In this document: positions 58,001 to 64,000 of the stretch, piece after piece
Layout of the letters: every line of letters begins with the position of its first letter
Position numbering within the stretch: the first letter of the stretch is position 1
From: Rhodococcoides fascians A44A
Lineage (GTDB): Bacteria > Actinomycetota > Actinomycetes > Mycobacteriales > Mycobacteriaceae
Length of the DNA stretch: 64,000 nucleotides
NCBI RefSeq assembly: GCF_000760735.1
Contig: NZ_JMEX01000008.1
Coordinates: forward strand, 1,389,928-1,453,927
Reading direction: 5' to 3'
Notes under the pieces: model-generated
Database searches by the model: none
Told to the model about the DNA's origin: nothing
Seen by the model: the letters and a program-made list of their open reading frames with translations, nothing else
Translations under genes and position numbers: made by a program

Positions 58001-61000
58001 ATGGCCCGGATGGCCCGCTGGAGACGGTCGGCGAACGTCGCCACCTGACCGCGGGAGAAGGCGTCGGGCGAGAAGCGCAACGTCATCGTCGGAGTCGGCT
58101 CGAGCACGGTCACCAGAGTGAGCGGATAGTGCGTGGAATCGGAGACGTCGATACCGCGGACCGCCATGCCCGCGATGTCGGTCGCGGCGTCGAGTGCGCT
58201 GTGATCGACGGGGTAGGACTCGAACACCACGAGGGTGTCGAAGTCCGCGCTCCGCCCGGCCGCCGCGTGGATCTCGGCGAGTCCGACGTGGTGGACGTCC
58301 AACAGTTCCACCTGCTCGCGCTGCACCCGCTCGGTCAGCGATTCGACGGTGTCCTGCACGTCGATCGAGACGCGGAGCGGCAGTGTGTTGATGAACAGCC
58401 CCAGCATCTCGGTGGCACCGGGGAGATCACCTGGCCTGCCGGACACGGTGGCACCGAACACAACGTCGTCGCGCGAGAGGACGGTGGACAGCACGATCGA
58501 CCACGCGGCCTGCACCACGGTGTTGACGGTGACGTTCGACGCACGTGCGATCGACGCCAGGACGGAGCCGTCGATGCGGACGTCGACGTCCTCCGGCAAC
58601 CGACCGCTGGGAACGTGTGGGCCCGCGAGCAACGTCGGGCCGTCGACGCCTGCGAGGTGCGCAGCCCAGCGGTCGACATCCGAGTCGGAGCGACGAGCAC
58701 TCGACCACGCCAGGAAGTCCCGGTACCGACGGACCGGAATCCCGATCTGCGTGTCGGCTGCATAGAGGACCAGCAGTTCCTTGATCAGGATCGGCATGGA
58801 CCAACCGTCGAACAGGATGTGATGGTTGGTGACCACCAAGCGAGTACTCGCGGGCCCGTGCACCAGGGCGAACCTGATGAGCGGTGCGTCAGCGAGATCG
58901 AAGCGTCGGCTGCGTTCCGCCGCGACGGTCGCAGCGACATCGTCCGTCTGCACCTCCTGCCACGGGACGACCACATCGTCGACCACCAGCTGGACAGGAA
59001 GACCCGAGGCATCGTGAACGAACGCGGTGCGTAAGTTCTCGTGACGGTCGAGCAGACGCTGCGCGGCACGATGGAGTCGATCACCGTCGACGACGCCGGA
59101 CAGATCGAAGACGATCTGCGCGGTGTACGGATCCACCCCGTCGCGCATCAGATCGGCGTGGAACATCAGTCCCCGCTGCAACGGGGTGAGCGGCCACACG
59201 TCGGAGACGTTCCCGAATTCGCTGTGCCACAGGTTCAGTCGAGCCTGGTCGACGGTCACCAGTGGGACGTCGCTCGGCGTCAACTCCCCCACGCCCTCGG
59301 ACCGGCCGTGCTCCGCGAGCTCGGTGATGGCATCGGACCACAGATCGGTGAGACGACGGACATCGGCGGCGTCGAGCACACCCGTCGGGAATCCGATGCG
59401 CACGACCAACGAGCCGTCGCGGACCAGTGCGTTGATGTCCAGCTCGTACGCGGTCCGCAGGGCAGATCCGCTGCCGACGTCGTTACCGACGGTCAGGTCG
59501 GGTGTCCACGGTTGATCCAGCGATCCCCCCGGCACCTTGCCCAGATAATTGAAGCTGATCCGTGGCTCTGGGGAATCGACGAATTCACCACGCGCAGAGA
59601 GGATACCGAACATCTGGGGTTCGGTGGGAATGCTCCGCAGCTGTTCCTTGACCGCCTTGACGATCGAGGCTGCATCGGAACCGGACGGCGCCTCGATACG
59701 CGCAGCATGTGTCGAGGTGAACCATCCGACGGTCCTGGTGAGGTCCGCACCGAGAACCGAATCGGTATCGCGGCCATGGCTTTCGATCGACACCAGGTGC
59801 GACGCCGGGTCCCTCCACGTCCGCAGGGCCATGGCCAGGGAGGTGAGCAGGGCGTCCTCGGGACCCATCCGATAGCGGTTCGGCAGTTGTTCCAACAGCG
59901 CCTGAGTGATGTCGGACGACACGGCCAGTTGGGCGACCTGGGTCGTGGCTCCGGTGTCCCGTGCGTCCAGTGGACGTGACCCGAGCAGGGCGTTGTCACC
60001 GCTCAACAGTGCGCGCCACGCGTCGGCCCCGTGCGACGGGAGGTCGTCGACAGCATGAGCCCACCGGCGGAACGAGGTCTCCACCGGCTGGAGGGTCGGT
60101 CCGGACTCGCGCAGCGCGTACGCCGTGACGAGATCCGGGAGCAGAATCCGCCACGACACACCGTCGACGACCAGGTGATGGGCGACCAGCACGATCCGCG
60201 GGCAGTCGGGGTCGGTGACGTGAACCACCTGGAGCATCACTGCATCCCGCGGCCGCAGACGCGCACCGGCGCGAGCAATGATGCCCTCGAGATCGATCCC
60301 CGATTCGCCCCCCGAATCCACAGTCGAGCACTCCGTCGACACCAAGGCCGCAGCATCCACGGATCCGGTGGGCCCGACCACGAGACCGTCGTCGACGAGC
60401 CGTGCCCGCAGCGCATCGTGGTGATCGATCAGCACTGCCAGCGCGGCCACCAGATCCTCGGTGTTCAGATCGGACGGCGCGACCAGCACGAGAGCCTGAT
60501 GAAAGTTGTCGAGGTCCGACGGCTGCTCGGCCCGCGCCAGGACGCTCGCGGCGATGGGCAGCAGCGGCAGGTCACCGACCCCGCCGCCGGGCAGTTCCTC
60601 GAGCCGGACTCGGTCGGTGTCGCTGACTGCGGCGTCGGCGAGGCCGGCGACCGTGCGACGCTCGAAGACGTCCCGCGGTGTGAACACCACCCCGGACGCC
60701 TTGGCGCGCGAAACAAGTTGAATGGCAACGATACTGTCGCCGCCGAGAGCGAAGAACGAGTCGTCGACGCCGACGGAGTCCTTGCCGAGCACCTCCGCCA
60801 TCGCGTCGGCGATGATCTGTTGGACAGGATCGCTCGCGGCGCGGAACGGCGCGGCTTCGACGTGGGCGAGCGGATCCGGCAGAGCAGATCGATCTACCTT
60901 GCCCGACGGTGTGATCGGAACCGAGTCGATCTCGACCAGAAGGGAGGGAACCGACTGCCGGGGAAGGAATTCCGATGCCAATGCGATGAGGGCGTCGCGA

Positions 61001-63765
61001 TCGAACTCGTGACCGGCCTTGGTCTTGACGTAGGCGACGAGGGTGGATCGGTCGCCGCGTTGGGCCATCGTCGAGACGACGAAGTCCACGGACTGATGCC
61101 AGGACAGAACGGCGTCGACTTCGCCGAGTTCGATACGCAGGCCGTGAAGCTGCACCTGGAAGTCGCTGCGGCCGAGGAACTCCAGATCCACACCCACTGT
61201 GTCCGATCCACGCCACCGAACCACGTCTCCGGTGCGGTACAGGCGCTGACCCGAGCCGTACGGATCCGCGACGAAGCGGGTCGACGTCAACCCCTCACGG
61301 TTGTGGTAGCCGCGGGCCAGACCTGGTCCGCCGACGTAGAGTTCACCACTCGAGCCGACCGGTACGGGTCGAAGCCACCGATCGAGCACCACGGCGGTCG
61401 CACCCTGCAAGGGCCGGCCGATGGTGATCGCCCGCGGATCCTTCTGGGGTTCGGTCATCGTGATCACGATGGTCGATTCGGTAGGGCCGTAGCTGTTCCG
61501 CAGCTCTGCTCGCGACCGCAGCCTGTCCACCAGGTCCGGGGGGCAGACGTCACCGCCGACGACGACGGACGTCAACGACTCGACCTTCTCCACCTCGACG
61601 GTGGACAGCAATGCAGGAGCAGTGACGATGTGTGTGACGGCGTGCTGCGTGAGCAGCTCCGTCAGTTCGCTGCCGCCGTGAACATCCGCAGGCGCGACGA
61701 CCATCGTGGCACCGGCCCCGAACGCGGCGAGCATCTCGAACACCGAGGCGTCGAAACTGGCCGACGAGAACCGCAGGACACGGGAGTCCGTCGTCAGGGC
61801 GAGTTCCGGGCGCTGAGCGGCGGTGAACACGGAGAGACCGCGGTGGCCGACGAGCACGCCCTTCGGTGTCCCCGTCGATCCCGACGTGTAGATCATGTAG
61901 GCCGTGTGGTCGAGACCGAGTCGAGACCGCCTGTCCGCGTCGGAGATCGGTGCGTCGGAGCGTGTCCCGAGCTCGCTGGCGAAGCCCGGGTCGTCCATCC
62001 CGAGCCAGTGCACGGCGTCGGGAAGAGAGTCCGCCAACGCTGTGGTGCTGAGGCCCACCAGGACACCGGAATCGGTGACCATGTGGCCGATCCGCTCGGG
62101 CGGATACGTCGGATCGATCGGCACGAAGGCCGCACCCGACTTCGCGGCGGCCCAGAACGCGACCACCGAGTCGATGGAACGCGGAAGCGCGACGGCCACC
62201 ACCGAGTCCGGACCCGCGCCGCGGGCGATCAGCGCCCGGGCGATGGTGTTGCTGCGCCGATCGAGTTCGGTGTAGGAGAGTTCGGTGGTGCCGTCGACGA
62301 GAGCGATTCCGTCCGGGTTCCGTGCCACACCGGCCGCGAGGATGTCCGGAAGCAGCATCGGTGGTGCATCCGGTCCGCCGCGCGCGGGGACCACGGCGTC
62401 GATCTCCGCGTCATCGAGGAGGTCGAGATCGGTGACTGCGAAGTCCGGATCGCTGTGGAGGAACTGCGCGAGAAGCCGGACGAAGCGGCGGTACAGGTCC
62501 TCGGTCGCCTCGGCGCTGTAGACGTTGGGGTTGGCCTCGAAGTCGATACGGGAGCCACCGCCGTCGACAGGTGGGTAGATGTTGACCGACAGATCCTCGA
62601 CCGGGCCCGTGGACAGGACGTTGAAGTATCCCGTTTCGCGCCCGAATTGCACCTGACGTTCGTACGCCATGATGTTGATGGCGGTACCGAAGAACCCGCG
62701 ATGCTCCTGGCTGGCACCGGCGTCGCGTCGAATGTCCTCGGCGCGGTAACGCTGATGCCGCAGAGCACCGGTCAGTTCCAGCTGCACAGCGTCGACGAGG
62801 CTCGCGACGGTCGTCCCCGGCACGATGCGCACACGGATCGGGAGGACGTTGGACACCATGCCGCCGGAGCGTCGCAGCACCGCCGTCGTGCGTCCGGCAA
62901 CGGGCAGCGACAGAACGATGTCGTCGTTGCCGGTCAGACGGGACAGGAACGCAGCGACCGCGGACACGGCCAACGGTGCGAACGCCGATCCGAGCCTGTC
63001 CGCGGCGCGGGTGAGTGCCTTCTCGAGAGTCTCCGGTAGCGGCTCCCCGCAGATCCGCGACCGCGATGCCGGTGGGGCGACGATGCCCGACGGCGACACC
63101 GGAGCCGGCAGCGCGCTCGTCTTCTCCCGCCAGTACTCGCGGTCCTTGTCGAAGCGCGACGAAGAGCGGTAGTCGTCCTCGGCTGCGTAGACGTCCTCGA
63201 GTGCGCCCGCCTTCGAGACCGACGGCGACTCACCGGCCTGAACCGCCGTGTAGATCTCCGCGGCACGGTTCATCAGCCGGACCGCGCCGTACCCGTCGAG
63301 AGCGATGTGATGGACGTGCGAGTACCAGAACGTTCGATCGGCGCCGACGCGCAGCGTCGCAGCTCGGATCAGCGGGCCCTCGATGATGTCGATGGGTCGG
63401 GAGTAGGCGGCCTGCATCCAGTCGATCGCCGCGGCCTCGGGGTCGGGTTCCTGAGTGAAATCGAGATCCGTCGACTCGTGTCGGGTCGACTTGTCGATGT
63501 ACTGGTGTGGTTCACCGTCGATTTCCACCAGGCGTAGCGAGCCCGCACCGAGCTCGGCCGCAGCCTGCTCCACCGCCCCACGCATCAAGTCACCGTCGAG
63601 TTCGCCGTGGACGTCGATGTAGTTCGCGATGGTGATCGGAACGTCCGGCATCAAGTGCTGGGCGAACCACAGCCCGCGTTGTGCAGCAGTGAGCGGGAAC
63701 GGCGCGGACGTCACAGTGTGCCCGGTGTCGGTCCTGCTCAGCGCAACTGAATCAGCCGAATCCAC
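49078..63765 (-). CDS. four-module nonribosomal peptide synthetase, C-A-T-E / C-A-T / C-A-T / C-A-T-TE
   Basis: About 4,895 aa. Domain order: C1 (from residue 23), A1 (470-965), T1, E1 (1060-1520), C2 (1522), A2 (1957-2440), T2, C3 (2543), A3 (3011-3500), T3, C4 (3600), A4 (4053-4550), T4, TE (about 4645-4895). All four carrier domains keep the phosphopantetheine Ser (GGDS, GGNS, GGNS, GGSS). Condensation motifs HHxxxDG: HHIALDG, HHILFDG, HHIAADG, HHIAADG. C1 and TE resemble EntF. Start: GTG 63765 (VDSADSVALS) has GAGAGAG upstream; the frame opens 45 codons further 5' without homology. Product predicted: tetrapeptide, residue 1 D-configured, residue 2 Ser, N-terminus possibly aryl-capped. Confidence 0.93.
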   Translation of the reverse strand: MDSADSVALSRTDTGHTVTSAPFPLTAAQRGLWFAQHLMPDVPITIANYIDVHGELDGDLMRGAVEQAAAELGAGSLRLVEIDGEPHQYIDKSTRHESTDLDFTQEPDPEAAAIDWMQAAYSRPIDIIEGPLIRAATLRVGADRTFWYSHVHHIALDGYGAVRLMNRAAEIYTAVQAGESPSVSKAGALEDVYAAEDDYRSSSRFDKDREYWREKTSALPAPVSPSGIVAPPASRSRICGEPLPETLEKALTRAADRLGSAFAPLAVSAVAAFLSRLTGNDDIVLSLPVAGRTTAVLRRSGGMVSNVLPIRVRIVPGTTVASLVDAVQLELTGALRHQRYRAEDIRRDAGASQEHRGFFGTAINIMAYERQVQFGRETGYFNVLSTGPVEDLSVNIYPPVDGGGSRIDFEANPNVYSAEATEDLYRRFVRLLAQFLHSDPDFAVTDLDLLDDAEIDAVVPARGGPDAPPMLLPDILAAGVARNPDGIALVDGTTELSYTELDRRSNTIARALIARGAGPDSVVAVALPRSIDSVVAFWAAAKSGAAFVPIDPTYPPERIGHMVTDSGVLVGLSTTALADSLPDAVHWLGMDDPGFASELGTRSDAPISDADRRSRLGLDHTAYMIYTSGSTGTPKGVLVGHRGLSVFTAAQRPELALTTDSRVLRFSSASFDASVFEMLAAFGAGATMVVAPADVHGGSELTELLTQHAVTHIVTAPALLSTVEVEKVESLTSVVVGGDVCPPDLVDRLRSRAELRNSYGPTESTIVITMTEPQKDPRAITIGRPLQGATAVVLDRWLRPVPVGSSGELYVGGPGLARGYHNREGLTSTRFVADPYGSGQRLYRTGDVVRWRGSDTVGVDLEFLGRSDFQVQLHGLRIELGEVDAVLSWHQSVDFVVSTMAQRGDRSTLVAYVKTKAGHEFDRDALIALASEFLPRQSVPSLLVEIDSVPITPSGKVDRSALPDPLAHVEAAPFRAASDPVQQIIADAMAEVLGKDSVGVDDSFFALGGDSIVAIQLVSRAKASGVVFTPRDVFERRTVAGLADAAVSDTDRVRLEELPGGGVGDLPLLPIAASVLARAEQPSDLDNFHQALVLVAPSDLNTEDLVAALAVLIDHHDALRARLVDDGLVVGPTGSVDAAALVSTECSTVDSGGESGIDLEGIIARAGARLRPRDAVMLQVVHVTDPDCPRIVLVAHHLVVDGVSWRILLPDLVTAYALRESGPTLQPVETSFRRWAHAVDDLPSHGADAWRALLSGDNALLGSRPLDARDTGATTQVAQLAVSSDITQALLEQLPNRYRMGPEDALLTSLAMALRTWRDPASHLVSIESHGRDTDSVLGADLTRTVGWFTSTHAARIEAPSGSDAASIVKAVKEQLRSIPTEPQMFGILSARGEFVDSPEPRISFNYLGKVPGGSLDQPWTPDLTVGNDVGSGSALRTAYELDINALVRDGSLVVRIGFPTGVLDAADVRRLTDLWSDAITELAEHGRSEGVGELTPSDVPLVTVDQARLNLWHSEFGNVSDVWPLTPLQRGLMFHADLMRDGVDPYTAQIVFDLSGVVDGDRLHRAAQRLLDRHENLRTAFVHDASGLPVQLVVDDVVVPWQEVQTDDVAATVAAERSRRFDLADAPLIRFALVHGPASTRLVVTNHHILFDGWSMPILIKELLVLYAADTQIGIPVRRYRDFLAWSSARRSDSDVDRWAAHLAGVDGPTLLAGPHVPSGRLPEDVDVRIDGSVLASIARASNVTVNTVVQAAWSIVLSTVLSRDDVVFGATVSGRPGDLPGATEMLGLFINTLPLRVSIDVQDTVESLTERVQREQVELLDVHHVGLAEIHAAAGRSADFDTLVVFESYPVDHSALDAATDIAGMAVRGIDVSDSTHYPLTLVTVLEPTPTMTLRFSPDAFSRGQVATFADRLQRAIRAMAERPEGRVLDIDVLGELERQAVTSDWVATEVDCGTDTLVDLLGRSSTVYGSSTCVVYDGHSLTYDNFAARVHCLARYLIRCGIGAESVVAVSLPRSMDQLVAIHAVVHAGAAYLPLDDTLPASRIAYMVDTASPALILGTDIETSVPCADPRTLDLSAFATGPIAQHERPTPVRPGNTAYVLFTSGSTGRPKGVAVSHAAIVNRLLWMQDTYPLDTSDAVLHKTPATFDVSVWELFWPHITGARTVIAEPGGHRDPKYLSRLVRDESVTTAHFVPSMLDLYLDHGDHEDTGSLRRIFASGEALSRRTVQRSHSTLTAELHNLYGPTEAAVDVTYHRTDAAETGPVPIGVPVWNTGVRVLDHALRIVPIGAVGELYLSGVQLARGYTGRAALTSERFVADPHGDGRLYRTGDLVRWTLDGELHYLGRNDFQVKLRGQRLELGEIEEALLRAEGVTAVVVTVHGEGTSEKLVAYVCGDAETDAVRAHADGELPAFMVPTVYVPLARLPLGRNGKLDRSALPEPSVGQAEHVAPDGAAETAVAQIFADVLGVDGVGVTASWFELGGNSLTATQVVARMNAELQGDLGVRDLFEEPTVRGLTTRLNRLSRNGGGGPALVRRDRPAHVPLAPNQHRMWLLNRFDPVSGAYNIAGAVRLTGVLDAEALVESVFDVVDRHEALRTFYPDSESGKTTATDGPRQVVVDSDFLDVSITTTTEAGLPGAVAGLAVRGFDVTERPPVRAAILRLAADDHVLVVVTHHIAADGWSMRPLARDVMIAYTARAATTAHRSSTPRSSTPRSSTPKWPALEVQYTDYALWKIESLGSEQDPDSVASRQLSFWREELAGVADHLPLPIDRPRPPTASHRGETVTFAVAPDTRRALTELARHSGATEFMVLHAALAIMLARVSGTSDITVGTPVAGRGERALDDLVGMFVGTLTLRSDVDPAAPFTDLLASVRDRDLAAYGNADIPFDRVVEELTPVRSTAHHPLFQVMLSLEDPVPTVELPELTVAPLAPVGAVAKFDLQLAFESEDLTGTLTYATDLFDAGTARSFAELFRTVLDAVVADPRTIVGDIDLVSVDPLRGTPSLRHRTLPDALSAAVVSSAGGTAVVSGSVSIDYPALDDASTRIARQLIARGAGPETAVAIALPRGITAMTMLWAVAKTGAAFVPVDPRYPHDRILHIITDSGARLGISDMNGISETYGSFGSESVGVDWIHPDELDPTLGSAFPITDRERNAALSPHHPAYVIYTSGSTGTPKGVSVTHAGFADLGAELVERLGLHRTSRTLHFASPSFDASILELLLAIGSGSTMHIADPQIYGGAELAAAFDGVTHAFLTPAAAATIDPASVPDLRVLVVGGEACGPDLISTWADRVSLFNAYGPTESTVVATMSDPMTVGAPIRIGAPTRGIDAYVLDARLHPVPTGVVGELYLGGGALARGYHAHPATTAASFVANPFDPRGHRLYRTGDRVRRVGDALEYHGRIDHQVKIRGFRIELGEVDAVLTRHPGVEQSVSIVHADSVVSYVVVSGAVSGGHTEPSEIIEHARRSLPAHMVPQAVTIIDRVPRTPTGKTDRTALPAPVFATREFLAPRTPTETVVSEVFGAVFGAARVGVDDDFFDLGGNSLVATRVMAHVNERVGRALPVRALFEAPTPAQLAVVVDASESSALPALRPGPRPEVIPLSAAQRRMWLLNQAEPASAAYNIAFAVRLSGELDADALAAAVRDVLDRHESLRTVYPVSGDPHQVILPADDVELDLAPQDIDESAVLASAAAVLNRGFDVTAAVPLRGSVLRTSPTDYVLLLVVHHIAADGLSMGPLARDVVTAYAARTHGAPAPWEPLPVQYADFALWQANVLGSADDPESVLSTQLDYWRTRLDGLPDVLDLPTDRPRPAVSSQRGAEVAFDIGPAVASAIRSLAHRHSASVFMVAGAAYAVLLARLSGTTDIPIGTTVAGRSAGSLDDVVGMFVGTVVLRNEIRPGESFADLLDRVRSTNLEALENADVPFEQVVETLRPTRATSHSPLFQALLAFEPDRPSTLELPGLTVSEFPYESGVTRFDLALTLRETADGLGGSLRYSTDLFDAATIEGFVDRFTRILTAAVENPAQAVGDIDILAPFEREPVRGPDAVSPRTLTQLIGQAVAQNPDGVAIRWNGEDHTYREADDASTRLARVLLGYGIGPETVVAIGLPRSVDSVLTVWAVTKTGAAYVPVDPAYPQDRLQHMVSDSGAVMGITLTSHRSALPGDITWLELDDPEIRSEVERAPRHAVAAEELNGVAGLDSAAYMIYTSGSTGLPKGVVVSHRGLANLAESRREVHRIEQSSRFLHNTSPSFDMAVGEMVSALSAAATLVVSPPEILGGDELAAFLRDESVTHTLTTPSTLSTLDPSGLDTVQVVCVGGEACSPELIARWAPGRIMVNGYGPTEATDISTLGEITADAPIDIGRPVAGLVAHVLDGRLHPVPDGAPGELYVGGPAVARGYHGRPGLTSTRFLADPISGGRMYRTGDIVRRTPDGRLRYSGRSDTQIKIRGFRIELGEIDAALSTHPGVDFAVTVGHGMPSGETVLVSYVLGNRDAVQGDAVQGDALQGDALRSYLRKRLPGYMIPASVTYLTTVPRTPTGKLDAGALPPPDFGRDTGPNRLPSTATERLVTEAFSEVLAVNDISVTDDFFDRGGSSLTAMRVLSKLRASTGTALSLQALLAEPTPESIATLLDSGSDGSSSFDVVFPIRTTGDGVPLFCIHPIVGLSWCYNGLDKYTDRPIYGIQTPAPSDLPDSLDALAQRYIDEIEKILPDGPYHLLGWSLGGTIAHAMAVRLRAQGKTVGSLVLLDSHAVQNQDVWETELPAADLLDAVGITMPGIDGFGPGGGQRIRLDSLPSLVAGSGIIETHEVERLIAAARHNHELAVGHTPGVYDGDVLFVSAGHEELHGLATWHPYVTGDISNFSVSHTHWQMTSPSALRAVGPLVARHLEVGA
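49081..49833 (-). other. NRPS thioesterase domain
   Basis: EntF-like TE: FCIHPIVGLSWCY, YGIQTPAPS, nucleophile Ser in GWSLGG, Asp in LLDSHAV, His in HTHWQM. Releases, or cyclises/oligomerises, the peptide. Confidence 0.85.
49930..52979 (-). other. NRPS module 4: C-A-T
   Basis: A4 code read by hand D-M-G-L-C-G-G-D-I-K, not assignable by me. A late A4 loop carries the AVQGDAVQGDALQGDAL repeat from the 15-base DNA repeat at 50231-50280. Confidence 0.6.
50231..50280. repeat. 15-base tandem repeat in A4
   Basis: Three units starting gcgtcaccctgca at 50231, 50246 and 50261 plus a partial; encodes AVQGD/ALQGD pentapeptides in frame within a surface loop of A4. Confidence 0.9.
52980..56149 (-). other. 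NRPS module 3: C-A-T
   Basis: A3 code read by hand D-A-L-F-V-G-A-V-V-K; probably a non-polar residue, not assigned. C3 contains the HRSSTPRSSTPRSSTPK repeat from the 15-base DNA repeat at 55604-55648. Confidence 0.6.
55604..55648. repeat. 15-base tandem repeat in C3
   Basis: Units ggtgttgaacttcgg at 55604 and 55619 are identical; 55634 is a near copy (ggtgtcgagcttcgg). Encodes (R/K)SSTP pentapeptides in frame. Confidence 0.9.
56150..59229 (-). other. NRPS module 2: C-A-T, serine
   Basis: C2 follows an E domain (DCL type). A2 specificity residues D-V-W-H-F-S-L-V-D-K are identical to the EntF serine code: FDVSVW, HFVPSML, IFASGEA, LYGPTEAAVD. L-Ser is predicted with good confidence. Confidence 0.8.
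59230..63699 (-). other. NRPS module 1: C-A-T-E
   Basis: C1 shares with EntF the motif LRHQRYRAEDIRRDAG (EntF MRRHQRYDAEQIVRDSG), NVLPIRVRI and TGPVEDLSVNIYPP, pointing to an aryl-acid-accepting starter condensation domain. A1 specificity residues read by hand are D-A-F-V-V-G-S-I-V-K, a hydrophobic pocket I cannot assign. T1 has GGDS, the form usual before E domains. E1 (HHLVVDGVSW, NYLGK) makes the first residue D. Confidence 0.7.
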
Positions 63766-63889
63766 AGTAGTGCTCTCTCGGTCGAAGGAGCGTGGTTGGC
63801 GGAGGCTCGGAACCGGACGTGGCGTGCGCTGCCCCGAAACGCCGCTCGCTCTGTGACGAAGGTCCCACCCGCTAGGTCTGAGAATTCGA

Positions 63890-63917
63890 GGTTTACACAA
63901 CCGTTACCCAAGGTCAA
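63890..63917 (-). promoter_or_regulatory. candidate NRPS promoter
   Basis: TTGACC (63917-63912) and TAAACC (63895-63890) with a 16-base spacer on the minus strand, about 125 bases before the NRPS start; gives a leader of roughly 115-120 bases. The -35 lies inside the IdeR-like dyad. Confidence 0.45.
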
Positions 63918-63925
63918 CCGAACCT
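63911..63925. promoter_or_regulatory. weak IdeR-box-like dyad
   Basis: AGGTCAACCGAACCT matches 11 of 15 bases of the IdeR/DmdR1 core AGGTTAGSCTAACCT and overlaps the putative -35. Low-confidence iron-control candidate. Confidence 0.3.
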
Positions 63926-63940
63926 CGCCCCTGGCCGGGA

Positions 63941-63959
63941 CTGTGAAGAGAATTCACAG
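63941..63959. promoter_or_regulatory. inverted repeat upstream of NRPS promoter
   Basis: CTGTGAA-N5-TTCACAG, perfect 7-base arms, 24 bases upstream of the -35. Resembles a Crp site (TGTGA...TCACA), but the arms are one base too far apart for a canonical one. Confidence 0.4.
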
Positions 63960-64000
63960 ATGCAGTCAATTTTTTGAATGAGACCTAACAATGCGGAAGG

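Noticed and set aside
60031..63039. Open frame of about 1,000 codons on the plus strand opposite the NRPS
   Set aside because: Arg/His/Val-rich composition without family motifs, exactly antisense to well-supported NRPS domains; a GC-skew shadow.
63766..63900. 5' extension of the NRPS frame
   Set aside because: 45 codons without homology, crossing the candidate promoter; GTG 63765 has a ribosome site.
63974..63993. TTAGGT half-site (minus strand) near the right edge as an IdeR box
   Set aside because: Only about 10 of 19 bases match and no second half-site is present.
1..64000. CRISPR arrays, insertion sequences, prophage or tRNA genes
   Set aside because: No spaced repeats, transposase, integrase or cloverleaf-like sequence was seen by eye; small RNAs cannot be excluded without a search.

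Overview
The window is high-GC actinobacterial chromosome of the Mycobacteriales, most likely a Rhodococcus/Nocardia-type organism. The evidence is the gene order rsmG-parA-parB, then an opposing cwlM-trx-rsmA-sigM block, then the murJ/DUF6049/NUDIX/pcnA block. From memory this matches the M. tuberculosis Rv3919c-Rv3907c order. An antigen-85-type esterase, abundant GTG starts and many apparently leaderless genes agree. oriC should lie just to the left of base 1.

Layout. 1-1734: a gene-free stretch carrying five parS-type sites. 1735-5527: rsmG, parA (with two more parS sites inside its coding sequence), parB and a GNAT-like gene. 5562-9878 (minus strand): sigM, its anti-sigma factor rsmA, trxB, trxA and the catalytically dead amidase cwlM. 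10002-17166 (minus): NUDIX, a large secreted/membrane protein (DUF6049) and a MurJ flippase fused to a pseudokinase, all coupled by 4-base overlaps. 17344-18813: pcnA. At 18.8 kb the synteny jumps to genes that in M. tuberculosis sit on the other side of oriC (MFS transporter, yqgE, membrane protein, leuS), with accessory genes interspersed: a TetR/SDR pair, glutamate decarboxylase, an SBF-like transporter with its LysR, a secreted lipase and a GGDEF protein.

33.1-48.0 kb is accessory metabolism and regulation: a secreted LIP-type lipase, three SDR/GNAT-type enzymes, a BTAD (SARP-like) regulator beside a stand-alone thioesterase that seems to lack its catalytic His, AzlCD with an Lrp regulator, an SGNH hydrolase, MFS/LysR, glutaminase-STAS, a DinB protein, a glucosylglycerate-hydrolase-like GH63 enzyme and a secreted GH25 lysozyme.

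49.1-63.8 kb is one giant nonribosomal peptide synthetase gene (about 4,895 aa, minus strand), C-A-T-E / C-A-T / C-A-T / C-A-T-TE, predicted to make a tetrapeptide. Its first condensation domain and its thioesterase both look like those of EntF, and its second adenylation domain has the EntF serine code, so an aryl-capped, siderophore-like peptide is the best guess. The NRPS stop codon overlaps the start of a secreted antigen-85-like esterase by four bases, and this unusual pair is the most interesting system here. The remaining cluster genes, if any, should lie to the right of base 64000.
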